Below, piece by piece: positions 8,632-16,938 of a stretch of DNA of 64,000 nucleotides. Position numbers and translations under genes: made by a program. The notes under the pieces were generated by a model. That model searched no databases. It saw only the letters and a list, made by a program, of their open reading frames with translations, and was not told the origin of the DNA. Within the stretch, counting starts at the first letter, position 1, and the number at the start of each line of letters is the position of its first letter. Source of the DNA: Pseudomonas putida (GTDB lineage Bacteria; Pseudomonadota; Gammaproteobacteria; Pseudomonadales; Pseudomonadaceae); NCBI RefSeq assembly GCF_026625125.1, contig NZ_CP113097.1:2852001-2916000 (forward strand), written 5' to 3'.

Positions 8632-9422
8632 GCTTTATAGAAGTCAAAAATGTATGGCAGCAGTACGGGGAGCACGTGGTGCTGGAAGGCTTGAACCTCA
8701 CTGTCGAGGAAGGCGAGTTCTGCACCATGGTCGGGACTTCCGGCTGCGGAAAATCCACGTTCTTGCGCCTGCTGCTGGGCCAGGAAACCCCAAGTAAAGG
8801 CCAGATCCTCCTGGGTGGCCAACCGCTTGGCGCCGAGCCCGATCCTGCGCGTGGCGTCGTGTTCCAGCGTTACTCCGTGTTTCCACACCTGACAGTGCTG
8901 GACAACGTCGCACTGGGGCTGGAGTTGCCGACTGCACCTGTGCTGGGGCGGCTATTTGGCGCGAGAAAACGCGCTGCGCGGGATCAGGCGGCGGCGCTTT
9001 TGAGCAAAGTAGGTCTGCAACCCGCACTCGGCAAGTACCCATCGCAGCTCTCAGGGGGGATGCAGCAACGCCTGGCCATCGCGCAGGCGTTGATCATGAA
9101 GCCTCGCGTTCTGCTGCTTGATGAGCCGTTCGGGGCGCTCGACCCGGGCATTCGCAAAGACATGCATGCGCTGCTGCTGGAGCTGTGGAGGGAGACAGGC
9201 CTGACGGTCTTCATGGTTACCCACGACCTCAGCGAAGGCTTCAGCCTGGGCACTCGGCTGATGGTGTTCGACAAGGTCCGCGTCGACCCGCATGCGCCAC
9301 TTTCATATGGCGCGCGGGTGACCTACGACTTGCCACTCAACAGTAAACGTACACATGCGCAGCTGGCTTCTGGTGCATCGCTGTCGTGTGCGATTCAACC
9401 AACCAAGGAATGCTACCCATGA
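8628..9422 (+). CDS. ABC transporter ATP-binding protein (guanidine operon)
   Basis: 264-residue cytoplasmic ATPase. Walker A GTSGCGKST is near residue 38, the signature is LSGGMQQRLAIAQAL, Walker B is VLLLDEPFGALD, and the H-loop is MVTHD. It resembles the SsuB/TauB/NrtD group. It energises import by the adjacent permease and binding protein. ATGA overlaps at both ends show tight translational coupling with the permease and with the first DUF1989 gene. The C-terminal 50 residues after the H-loop are short and lack an added regulatory domain. Confidence 0.93.
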   Translation: MSFIEVKNVWQQYGEHVVLEGLNLTVEEGEFCTMVGTSGCGKSTFLRLLLGQETPSKGQILLGGQPLGAEPDPARGVVFQRYSVFPHLTVLDNVALGLELPTAPVLGRLFGARKRAARDQAAALLSKVGLQPALGKYPSQLSGGMQQRLAIAQALIMKPRVLLLDEPFGALDPGIRKDMHALLLELWRETGLTVFMVTHDLSEGFSLGTRLMVFDKVRVDPHAPLSYGARVTYDLPLNSKRTHAQLASGASLSCAIQPTKECYP

Positions 9423-10132
9423 TCGAACCCACTGTGTTTTCCAATGAGTTGCTACCGGGAGGAGGTCACCTCTCATTCGTGCTCAAGCGCGGTGAGTTGT
9501 TGCGCCTGACCGACGTGAAGGGCGGGGCGAACGTCAGCGTCATGCTGTTCAACGCCCACGAGAAGACCGAGCGCTTGAACCTGCCCGACAGCTTGAAGTG
9601 CCAGCACACCGCAAAGCTCACGGCAGGCCATTGCCTGTACTCGGATATGGGCCGGGTGCTCGCTGCAATCACGCGCGACACCTGTGGTTGGAGTGACAGC
9701 ATCGCAGGCGTGCTTTGCGCTGAGGAAGTCTTAGAGAAATACGGTAATGGCCGTTACCAGGAATTGCGCAATGGTTTCTACCGCAACGGTGCGGACAACC
9801 TGCTCGTGGAAATGGGCAAGTGGGGGCTGGGGCTGAGCGATCTGACGATGGTGCTCAACATGTTCAGCCGAGTCGACGTCGACACCGATGGCAGGCTGCA
9901 GTTCGTCGAGGGTAATTCCAAAGCAGGCGACTGCATCGAGCTTTATGCACCGATGGACACCTTGTTCGTGATTACCGCCCTTCAGCATCCGATGGATCCT
10001 TCGAAGGCCTATGCGCCAAAGCCTGTCGAGCTCACCTTCATGAAGGCCGCGCAAGAGGTCGCCGAACACTGTCGGACGTCGCGCCCGGAGAACGAGCGCG
10101 GTTTCATCAACACCCAACGGATACATGCCTGA
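9419..10132 (+). CDS. Urea-carboxylase-associated protein 1 (DUF1989), carboxyguanidine deiminase subunit
   Basis: 237-residue DUF1989 protein. In guanidine operons of this layout the two DUF1989 proteins form carboxyguanidine deiminase (CgdAB), which turns carboxyguanidine into allophanate; this is established for the family, and the assignment here rests on synteny and sequence pattern. Visible conserved parts are the early LKRGELLRLTDVKGGANVSV segment and DTCGWSDSIAGVLC near residue 90. Start at the ATG at 9419 with AAGGA 9 bases before it; in-frame ATGs at 9386 and 9410 lie inside the ATPase gene. Which of CgdA and CgdB this is was not decided. Confidence 0.88.
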   Translation: MIEPTVFSNELLPGGGHLSFVLKRGELLRLTDVKGGANVSVMLFNAHEKTERLNLPDSLKCQHTAKLTAGHCLYSDMGRVLAAITRDTCGWSDSIAGVLCAEEVLEKYGNGRYQELRNGFYRNGADNLLVEMGKWGLGLSDLTMVLNMFSRVDVDTDGRLQFVEGNSKAGDCIELYAPMDTLFVITALQHPMDPSKAYAPKPVELTFMKAAQEVAEHCRTSRPENERGFINTQRIHA

Positions 10133-10141
10133 GGAAGCCTC

Positions 10142-10768
10142 ATGACTGCATCATTGCACCTTGAAAACGCGTTGTACCAAGCCACCATTCCAGCCGGGGA
10201 ACCCTGGCTGACTGAAGTGAAGGCTGGCCAGACTCTACGCATCCGGGATCTTGAAGGTAACCAGGCGATCGACACCCTGTTCTACAGTGCCGCCAATCCT
10301 CGTGAGCGCTATGACGTCCAGCGCACCTTGCGGCGGCAGAACAATGTTTACCTGGGCCAAGGCAGCGTTCTGTACTCGAACCTGGGCCGGCCTTTACTCA
10401 CCCTCATCGAAGACAACTGTGGGCGCCACGACACACTCGGCGGCGCTTGTGCGCAGGAGAGCAATACCGTCCGTTATGCCCTGGACAAGCGTCACATGCA
10501 CAGCTGCCGTGACAATTACCTTCGGGCCTGCAGCCATGACGGCCGATTGAGCAAGCGCGATATCAGCCCGAACATCAATTTCTTCATGAATGTGCCAGTC
10601 ACTCCTGATGGCGGCCTGACCTTCGAGGACGGCATTTCTGCGCCCGGCAAATACGTGCTGCTGCGCGCAGAGATGGATGTAATCGTGCTCATCTCCAACT
10701 GCCCGCAGTTGAACAACCCCTGCAACGGCTACAACCCGACACCAGCAGAGCTGACCATATGGGCATGA
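10142..10768 (+). CDS. Urea-carboxylase-associated protein 2 (DUF1989), carboxyguanidine deiminase subunit
   Basis: 208-residue DUF1989 protein, paralogous to its upstream neighbour: both share a [20 protein letters not shown] opening and a Cys/His centre ([15 protein letters not shown], about residues 93-107) that probably binds metal. With the previous gene product it should act as the carboxyguanidine deiminase acting between the carboxylase and allophanate hydrolase. A GAGGAAG ribosome site lies before the ATG at 10142. Its stop overlaps by 4 bases the start of a possible 37-codon ORF (10765-10878). Confidence 0.88.
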   Translation: MTASLHLENALYQATIPAGEPWLTEVKAGQTLRIRDLEGNQAIDTLFYSAANPRERYDVQRTLRRQNNVYLGQGSVLYSNLGRPLLTLIEDNCGRHDTLGGACAQESNTVRYALDKRHMHSCRDNYLRACSHDGRLSKRDISPNINFFMNVPVTPDGGLTFEDGISAPGKYVLLRAEMDVIVLISNCPQLNNPCNGYNPTPAELTIWA

Positions 10769-10878
10769 ATACGTGGGCGAAGCGCTTGAGGTACATGTTC
10801 TACGTGTACTGCCACTACCGTGCTGGGCGCATCCAGTACCGCAGCGACCCACCAGACTGCCCTGACAAGCATTCCTGA
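10765..10878 (+). CDS. Possible small protein, 37 aa, coupled to the DUF1989 gene
   Basis: Short open frame whose ATG at 10765 overlaps the stop of the upstream DUF1989 gene (ATGA), the same arrangement used elsewhere in this operon. The product is basic and aromatic at its N-terminus ([19 protein letters not shown]) and has two Cys residues. It ends 7 bases before the guanidine-II riboswitch hairpins. No family was recognised. Its translation could simply be a bridge that keeps ribosomes close to the riboswitch, or it may be untranslated. The ATGA overlap and position are seen; a function is not. Confidence 0.4.
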   Translation: MNTWAKRLRYMFYVYCHYRAGRIQYRSDPPDCPDKHS

Positions 10879-10885
10879 TCCAGGC

Positions 10886-10966
10886 TGGGGACGACCCCAA
10901 GACCTCGTAAGCACTGTGGGACGACCCACAACCCAACCGCACGGACATGTACCGTCGTAAGGGGCT
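10886..10966 (+). promoter_or_regulatory. Guanidine-II riboswitch (mini-ykkC)
   Basis: Two tandem hairpins with ACGA loops: TGGGG-ACGA-CCCCA at 10886-10899 and GTGGG-ACGA-CCCAC at 10916-10929, separated by 16 bases. This is followed by a ribosome site (TAAGGGG, about 10958-10964) just before the carboxylase ATG at 10971. Twin short stems with ACGR loops are the definition of the mini-ykkC motif, which binds guanidinium and frees the ribosome site. Its place inside the operon, in front of the carboxylase, suggests separate translational control of that enzyme. Confidence 0.9.
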
Positions 10967-10970
10967 TCTT

Positions 10971-13900
10971 ATGTTCGAATCATTGTTGATCGCCAACCGT
11001 GGCGCTATCGCCTGCAGGATCCTGCGTACGCTCCGCCAGATGGATGTGCAGGGCGTCGCTGTCTATTCAGAAGCTGACGTGGCCAGCCTTCACGTTCGTG
11101 ACGCAGCCCAGGCTGTGAGCTTGGGGGAGGGCGCTGCTGCCAACACCTATCTGTGCGTTGACAAGATCCTCGCTGCTGCCAGGGAAACCGGCGCAGGCGC
11201 CATTCACCCAGGTTACGGCTTCCTCTCCGAGAATGCGGCTTTCGCGCAGGCGTGTGAGGCGGCAGGCATTGCCTTCGTCGGCCCCACGCCCGATCAGCTG
11301 AAGCTGTTTGGCCTCAAACATACTGCGCGCGCCCTGGCGCGCGAGCATGGCGTCCCGATGCTTGAGGGTACCGAACTGCTCGACAGCGTGGAGGAGGCCC
11401 TGGCAGCTGCGCAGGAGGTGGGCTACCCGGTCATGCTCAAAAGCACAGCCGGCGGCGGCGGCATCGGCATGCGGGTATGTTGGTCAGCCGCGGAGCTGGA
11501 AGACGCATTCGAGACGGTAAAACGGCTGGGTCAGAACAACTTCAGCGATGCAGGCGTCTTCATCGAGAAGTACATCCAGCGTGCGCGCCATCTTGAAGTC
11601 CAGGTGTTCGGCGATGGCCGTGGGGACGTCCTTGCACTGGGCGTGCGTGATTGCTCAGTCCAGCGTCGAAACCAGAAGGTACTGGAAGAAACCCCCGCTC
11701 CGAATCTTCCGGACGGGATCGCAGCGTCACTTTGTGAGGCTGCCATTCGCCTGGCCAAGGCAGTGAACTATCGCAGTGCAGGTACCGTAGAGTTCGTGTT
11801 CGACAGCGATGCGCAAGCGTTCTACTTCCTGGAGGTCAACACCCGCCTGCAGGTCGAGCATGGCGTAACCGAGCAGGTCTGGGGTATCGATCTTGTGCGC
11901 TGGATGGTCGAGCTCGCGGCTGGGACCCTGCCACCGCTCAAGGCCCTGGCGCGCACCCTGGCGCCTCGTGGCCATGCCGTTCAGGCCCGGCTCTATGCAG
12001 AAGACCCCGGCAAGGAGTTCCAGCCAAGCCCTGGCCTGCTCACCGCCGTTGAATTCCCGGACGCCGACGGCCATACCTTACGTATCGACACATGGGTAGA
12101 GGCGGGGTGTGAGATTCCTCCGTACTTCGACCCCATGATCGCCAAGGTCATCACTTGGGCAGATGATCGCGACCAAGCCTGTTCGCGGTTGCACGCTGCG
12201 CTCGACAACAGCGTCATCTACGGCGTTGAAACCAACCGCGAATACCTCAAGCAGATCCTGCTGGATGCCCCATTCGCGACAGGCAAGCCGTGGACGCGCT
12301 GCCTTGAGGGGTTGGTGTATGAAGCGTCAACCCTCGAGGTCCTCAGCGGTGGCACGCAGACCAGCGTGCAGGACTACCCTGGTCGCCAAGGATACTGGGC
12401 CGTCGGCGTGCCCCCGTCAGGGCCCATGGACAGTCGAGCATTGCGCCTTGGCAATCAGCTGATCGGCAACCCTGAAGGTGAGGCTGGGCTCGAAATCACC
12501 ATGACCGGGCCGAGCATTCGTTTCAACACCGACGCCGTGGTAGCAGTCACGGGGGCAGAGATTCCGGTACTGATCGATGGCAACGCCGCTGCGATGAACA
12601 CCGCGCTGCTGATCAAGGCAGACTCGGTACTGAGCATCGGCACGATCGGCGGTGCTGGCGCCAGGGCCTACCTGTGTATACGTGGAGGCATCCAGGTGCC
12701 TGAGTATCTGGGCAGCAGGAGCACGTTCACCCTTGGGCAATTTGGCGGCCACGCGGGGCGAGCCTTGCGCGCGGGGGATGTTCTGCACATCAACCGCTTG
12801 ACCGATTCAAGTGCAGGAAAGCAACTGCCAGAGCAAGCGCCGCTAGGGGCGCGCCGAGAGATCCGTGTGATTTACGGCCCCCATGGGGCGCCCGAGTACT
12901 TCACGCCGGCCTATATCGAGACGTTCTTCGCCACTGAGTGGGAAGTGCACTTCAATTCCAGCCGCACCGGTGTTCGGCTGATCGGGCCAAAGCCCGAGTG
13001 GGTGCGCGCTGATGGAGGGGAGGCTGGGCTGCATCCTTCTAACATCCATGACAATCCTTATGCGATCGGGGCGGTGGACTTCACTGGCGACATGCCGGTG
13101 ATACTGGGCCCGGACGGGCCAAGCCTGGGGGGGTTCGTCTGCCCGGTCACGGTGATCGAAGCCGACCTGTGGAAGCTGGGGCAGCTCAAAGCCGGTGATA
13201 AGGTCCGCTTCGTACCTACGGACATCGCGCACGCCCGGGCACTGGCGATTTCGCCGTTGCTGGGGGAGGTGCCGGCTCGTACCGCCTGCCCGGTGAAAAT
13301 GTCCGAGCTTTTGCCTCCAGTCGTGATGGACTTGGGGGAGGGCGAGATGCGCCTGGTAGCCCGGTTAGCGGGTGATACCCATCTGTTGCTGGAAATTGGC
13401 GAACCAGAGCTCGATCTGGTACTGCGCTTCCGTGGCCACGCGCTGATGCAGGCGCTGGAAGCCCAGGCGCTACCCGGGGTCATCGATCTGACGCCCGGGA
13501 TCCGCTCGCTTCAGGTCCACTACCAGCCCGAGCGGCTTCCCTTGGACCACCTGTTGCAAGCCATCGCCGGCGAGTGGGATGCGGTGTGCGCCGCTAAAGA
13601 TCTTGCGGTACCGTCGCGTATCGTCCACTTACCGTTGTCTTGGGACGACCCTGCGTGCCAGCTGGCCATCGAAAAGTACATGACCACCGTGCGCAAGGAT
13701 GCCCCCTGGTGCCCAAGCAACCTCGAGTTCATCCGTCGCATCAACGCTCTTCCAGACCTGGATGAGGTGCAGCGCACGGTGTTCGAAGCCAGTTACCTGG
13801 TCCTGGGCCTCGGCGACGTTTACCTCGGCGCTCCCGTGGCCACACCGCTCGATCCTCGCCACCGCCTGGTGACCACCAAATACAACCCTGCACGTACGTG

Positions 13901-14579
13901 GACTGCAGAAAACTCTGTCGGCATCGGCGGCGCTTACATGTGCGTTTACGGCATGGAGGGGCCTGGGGGGTACCAGTTTGTCGGGCGAACCCTGCAGATG
14001 TGGAACCGCTACAGAGAAGTAGAGGCGTTCGGCGGCAAACCGTGGCTGCTGCGCTTCTTTGATCAAATTCGCTTCTATCCTGTGACAGCCCAAGAGCTGC
14101 AACGTATTCGCAGGGACTTCCCGCTCGGCCGATACGACCTGCGTATCGAGCAGAGCCAACTTCGACTGGCCGATTACCAGGTGTTTCTGGCGGGTGAGGC
14201 GGACAGCATTGCAGCCTTCCGCAATCAGCAACAGGCCGCGTTCGCCGCCGAGCGGCAGCGTTGGATTGATACGGGGCAAGCGCACTTCGAGAGTAGCGAG
14301 GCTATCGCCGCGCAGAGCGAGGAGAGCCCCCTAGCCAACCATCTGCTGGGCGTGGAGAGCCCGATTGCTGGCAACCTGTGGCAAGTCCAGATCGCTACTG
14401 GTGATGAAGTCGAGGCTGGCACGACCTTGGTGGTGCTTGAATCCATGAAGATGGAAATACCGGTGTGCGCGCCCTGTGCAGGTGTGGTCAGGGAGATCCG
14501 CGTGGAGCCAGGGGCAGCCATTCGTGCCGGGCAGCGGGTAGTTGTGATTGAGCCTATCGCCAAAGGGGCCGCCGCATGA
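10971..14579 (+). CDS. Biotin-dependent guanidine (urea) carboxylase
   Basis: 1202-residue multidomain enzyme. An N-terminal biotin carboxylase domain (LIANRGAIACRILRTL, then the ATP-grasp STAGGGGIGM loop) covers about residues 1-450. Next come the carboxyltransferase parts related to KipI/KipA (about 450-1090), and a C-terminal biotin carrier domain with ESMKMEI, biotinyl Lys at residue 1160. The family is often annotated urea carboxylase; beside DUF1989 pairs and guanidine riboswitches it acts on guanidine, making carboxyguanidine with ATP and bicarbonate. Start at the ATG at 10971 after TAAGGGG; an ATG at 10947 would overlap the riboswitch region. Its stop overlaps the allophanate hydrolase start by 4 bases. 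Confidence 0.93.
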   Translation: MFESLLIANRGAIACRILRTLRQMDVQGVAVYSEADVASLHVRDAAQAVSLGEGAAANTYLCVDKILAAARETGAGAIHPGYGFLSENAAFAQACEAAGIAFVGPTPDQLKLFGLKHTARALAREHGVPMLEGTELLDSVEEALAAAQEVGYPVMLKSTAGGGGIGMRVCWSAAELEDAFETVKRLGQNNFSDAGVFIEKYIQRARHLEVQVFGDGRGDVLALGVRDCSVQRRNQKVLEETPAPNLPDGIAASLCEAAIRLAKAVNYRSAGTVEFVFDSDAQAFYFLEVNTRLQVEHGVTEQVWGIDLVRWMVELAAGTLPPLKALARTLAPRGHAVQARLYAEDPGKEFQPSPGLLTAVEFPDADGHTLRIDTWVEAGCEIPPYFDPMIAKVITWADDRDQACSRLHAALDNSVIYGVETNREYLKQILLDAPFATGKPWTRCLEGLVYEASTLEVLSGGTQTSVQDYPGRQGYWAVGVPPSGPMDSRALRLGNQLIGNPEGEAGLEITMTGPSIRFNTDAVVAVTGAEIPVLIDGNAAAMNTALLIKADSVLSIGTIGGAGARAYLCIRGGIQVPEYLGSRSTFTLGQFGGHAGRALRAGDVLHINRLTDSSAGKQLPEQAPLGARREIRVIYGPHGAPEYFTPAYIETFFATEWEVHFNSSRTGVRLIGPKPEWVRADGGEAGLHPSNIHDNPYAIGAVDFTGDMPVILGPDGPSLGGFVCPVTVIEADLWKLGQLKAGDKVRFVPTDIAHARALAISPLLGEVPARTACPVKMSELLPPVVMDLGEGEMRLVARLAGDTHLLLEIGEPELDLVLRFRGHALMQALEAQALPGVIDLTPGIRSLQVHYQPERLPLDHLLQAIAGEWDAVCAAKDLAVPSRIVHLPLSWDDPACQLAIEKYMTTVRKDAPWCPSNLEFIRRINALPDLDEVQRTVFEASYLVLGLGDVYLGAPVATPLDPRHRLVTTKYNPARTWTAENSVGIGGAYMCVYGMEGPGGYQFVGRTLQMWNRYREVEAFGGKPWLLRFFDQIRFYPVTAQELQRIRRDFPLGRYDLRIEQSQLRLADYQVFLAGEADSIAAFRNQQQAAFAAERQRWIDTGQAHFESSEAIAAQSEESPLANHLLGVESPIAGNLWQVQIATGDEVEAGTTLVVLESMKMEIPVCAPCAGVVREIRVEPGAAIRAGQRVVVIEPIAKGAAA

Positions 14580-16339
14580 AGAATGATCTGCGTATCGATG
14601 CATTGCGTGAGCGCTATGTGCGTGGTGACGTGAGCCCTCGGCAGCTGATGCTGGCCTTGCATGACAAGGCCCAGAGCATCAACCCCCAGTTCAACGCGTT
14701 CATCCATCTGCTGAGCCCCGAGGAGCTTGAGCCGTACCTTGCGGTGCTGGAGTCGACGCCTATTGAGCGTTTGCCCTTGTATGGGGTGCCTTTCGCCATC
14801 AAGGACAATATCGACTTGGCGGGCGTGCCGACTACGGCGGCTTGCCCTGCCTATGCTTACACCCCTGAGCGCTCGGCCAGCGTCGTCCAGCGCCTGATCG
14901 ACCTCGGTGCCGTGCCATTGGGGAAGACCAACCTTGATCAATTCGCGACAGGGCTCAATGGCACGAGATCACCTTACGGTGCATGCGTGAACAGTGTGAA
15001 TAGTGATTACCCCTCAGGAGGCTCGAGCGCTGGATCACCTTTGGCCGTGGCACTGGGTATCACCAGTTTCGCCCTGGGTACCGATACTGCAGGCTCAGGT
15101 CGCGTACCTGCAGCCCTCAATGGCCTTGTGGGCTTGAAGGCAACCAAAGGGCTGATTTCCACCGCAGGCGTCATACCCGCATGCCGCACCCTGGATTGCG
15201 TCACTACATTCACGGCGACATCACGGGAAGCCAGCCAATTGTTGGCCTTGCTTGCCGTGCAGGATCCTGCGGACGAATACAGCCGAGCCAACCCTGCCTG
15301 GAATGATGGCAGTGCGTTTGGGCGCATCACATCCTTCCGGTTTGGCATCCCGCGAGCGTGCGACCTGGAGTTTTTTGGATGCAGCGAGGGGCCAGGGTTG
15401 TTTGAAGCAGCCGTCGAGCGCCTGAAGGCGCTGGGGGGAGAGCCGGTCACCATCGACTTCTCACCATTCCTTGAGGCTGCACGCTTGCTGTATGAAGGCC
15501 CTTGGGTTGCCGAGCGTTACAGTGTTGTGGGGGCGCTCGCACAGGCCCAACCGGAAGCCGTGTTGCCAGTCATTCATGCGGTGCTTGAGGCAGGCCCGAA
15601 GGTAAGCGGCGTCGATACCTTCCGCGCTCAGTATCGGTTGCAGAGGCTCAAGGCCCAATGCGATCAAACCCTGAAAGACCTGCATTGTGTGCTAACGCCC
15701 ACAATCGGTCGGCCCGTGACCCTGGCCGAGCTCGCTGATGAACCGGTGAAGCGCAATTCTGAACTGGGCTATTACACCAACTTCATGAACCTGCTCGACT
15801 ATGCAGCCGTTGCTGTGCCCAGCGGTGTCATGCAGAACGGCCTGCCTTGGGGCATCACGCTAATGGGCAGGGCATACACCGACCACTACCTGCTAAGCCT
15901 CGCGAACGCCTACCAAGGGCTCGAAGCGCCAGCGAGCGATGCTCGTAATGACATGACCCGCCTGGTGGTCTGTGGTGCCCACCTGGATGGGCTCGCGCTC
16001 AATTGGCAGCTCCGCCAGCGTGGCGCACGCTTGCTGGAGTCCACAAGCAGCTCTTCCCACTACAAGCTCTACGCGCTTGCCGGCGGAGCTGTGAAACGAC
16101 CCGGGATGGTGCGGGTGCAAGAGGGCGGCGCCGCCATCGCCGTTGAGGTCTGGGAGATGCCGAGCATGGAGTTGGGCTCATTCCTGACCGGTATCCCGGC
16201 GCCGCTGGGGCTGGGCAAGGTGGAACTGAGCGATGGTCGCTGGGAGACAGGTTTCATCTGCGAAGGCGCGGGGCTTGAGGGGGCCACGGACATCACGGAA
16301 TGGGGCGGCTGGAGAGCCTGGTTGGCTTCGATGAGCTGA
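14576..16339 (+). CDS. atzF: Allophanate hydrolase (AtzF type)
   Basis: 587-residue amidase-signature enzyme that splits allophanate into ammonia and CO2, the last step of the guanidine pathway. The Ser-cisSer-Lys triad is visible as Lys76 (FAIKDN), Ser150 (GGSSAGS) and Ser174 (DTAGSGR). After the amidase domain (about 1-450), a smaller C-terminal domain (about 460-587) matches the allophanate-hydrolase C-terminal domain, LVVCGAHLDG onward. It is the last gene of the operon and overlaps the carboxylase stop by ATGA. Length matches bacterial AtzF (about 600). Confidence 0.93.
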   Translation: MKNDLRIDALRERYVRGDVSPRQLMLALHDKAQSINPQFNAFIHLLSPEELEPYLAVLESTPIERLPLYGVPFAIKDNIDLAGVPTTAACPAYAYTPERSASVVQRLIDLGAVPLGKTNLDQFATGLNGTRSPYGACVNSVNSDYPSGGSSAGSPLAVALGITSFALGTDTAGSGRVPAALNGLVGLKATKGLISTAGVIPACRTLDCVTTFTATSREASQLLALLAVQDPADEYSRANPAWNDGSAFGRITSFRFGIPRACDLEFFGCSEGPGLFEAAVERLKALGGEPVTIDFSPFLEAARLLYEGPWVAERYSVVGALAQAQPEAVLPVIHAVLEAGPKVSGVDTFRAQYRLQRLKAQCDQTLKDLHCVLTPTIGRPVTLAELADEPVKRNSELGYYTNFMNLLDYAAVAVPSGVMQNGLPWGITLMGRAYTDHYLLSLANAYQGLEAPASDARNDMTRLVVCGAHLDGLALNWQLRQRGARLLESTSSSSHYKLYALAGGAVKRPGMVRVQEGGAAIAVEVWEMPSMELGSFLTGIPAPLGLGKVELSDGRWETGFICEGAGLEGATDITEWGGWRAWLASMS

Positions 16340-16381
16340 GGGGCGCTGTGGCACCCAGTGCACAGCATCCTCATTTGCCTT

Positions 16382-16415
16382 GCGTGCACGAGCCTCTGCC
16401 GGAGCTCGTGCACGC
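16382..16415. other. Perfect 12-bp inverted repeat, hairpin after atzF
   Basis: GCGTGCACGAGC and its exact complement GCTCGTGCACGC with a 10-base loop, 42 bases after the atzF stop. No T-run follows on either strand, so a classic terminator is not shown. It could be an mRNA-stabilising 3' hairpin or a repeat element. Confidence 0.55.
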
Positions 16416-16512
16416 TGATGATGCCTCAGTTTCAGTACAGCCCCCACACAAACTGAACGCCGAGAGCAGCGCGGGGGTCGGAACGGTAACTGTCACGAAA
16501 AAGGAAGGTAGC

Positions 16513-16785
16513 ATGAAAGCGATGACTCGAGTGTTCACTGGCCTCGCCATGGTTGGCGCACTGGCAAGCTCTGCAGCATGGGCCGACCAGCCCGGCGCTG
16601 ATTGGAAGGTGACCAAGGATCAGGCTGAGGCCACGTTGAAGGGCGCCGGCTACACGCAGATCACCAAGATCGAGGCCGATGATGGTCATTGGGAAGGTGA
16701 GGGCATGAAAGCTGACGGCAAGCAGTATGAGTTCCAGGTTGACCCGCACGACGGCAAGATCATCAAAGACGCGCTGGATAACTGA
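16513..16785 (+). CDS. Small secreted PepSY-domain protein
   Basis: 90-residue protein with a signal peptide (VFTGLAMVGALASSAAWA) and a single PepSY domain: the Trp-Lys-Val-Thr-Lys-Asp-Gln-Ala-Glu pattern, the ITKIEADDGHWEGEGMKADGK core, then VDPHDGKII. Small PepSY proteins are periplasmic and are thought to be inhibitors or sensors of unknown partner. Start at the ATG at 16513, 6 bases after AAGGAAGG. It has its own terminator at 16804, so it is probably monocistronic and unrelated to the guanidine operon. Confidence 0.85.
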   Translation: MKAMTRVFTGLAMVGALASSAAWADQPGADWKVTKDQAEATLKGAGYTQITKIEADDGHWEGEGMKADGKQYEFQVDPHDGKIIKDALDN

Positions 16786-16803
16786 TCATCCGGCATATGG
16801 AGG

Positions 16804-16828
16804 AGCCCGCGCTATAAGGCGGGCTTTT
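16804..16828 (+). terminator. Rho-independent terminator after the PepSY gene
   Basis: Perfect 7-bp stem AGCCCGC / GCGGGCT around an 8-base loop, followed by TTTT, 19 bases after the PepSY stop codon. Confidence 0.85.
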
Positions 16829-16938
16829 CCAATCTTAGGAAGATATCTCAGATCTCCAACGAAGCCATTGCTGGGTAGATCCACAGACCTTAGCTAGCTG
16901 CTGGCTCCCCCTGCGGTAGAGGGGCGGCGTCGTGAGAC

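Noticed and set aside
10947..10970. Longer start for the carboxylase
   Set aside because: The upstream ATG overlaps the riboswitch linker and lacks a ribosome site; the ATG at 10971 follows TAAGGGG.
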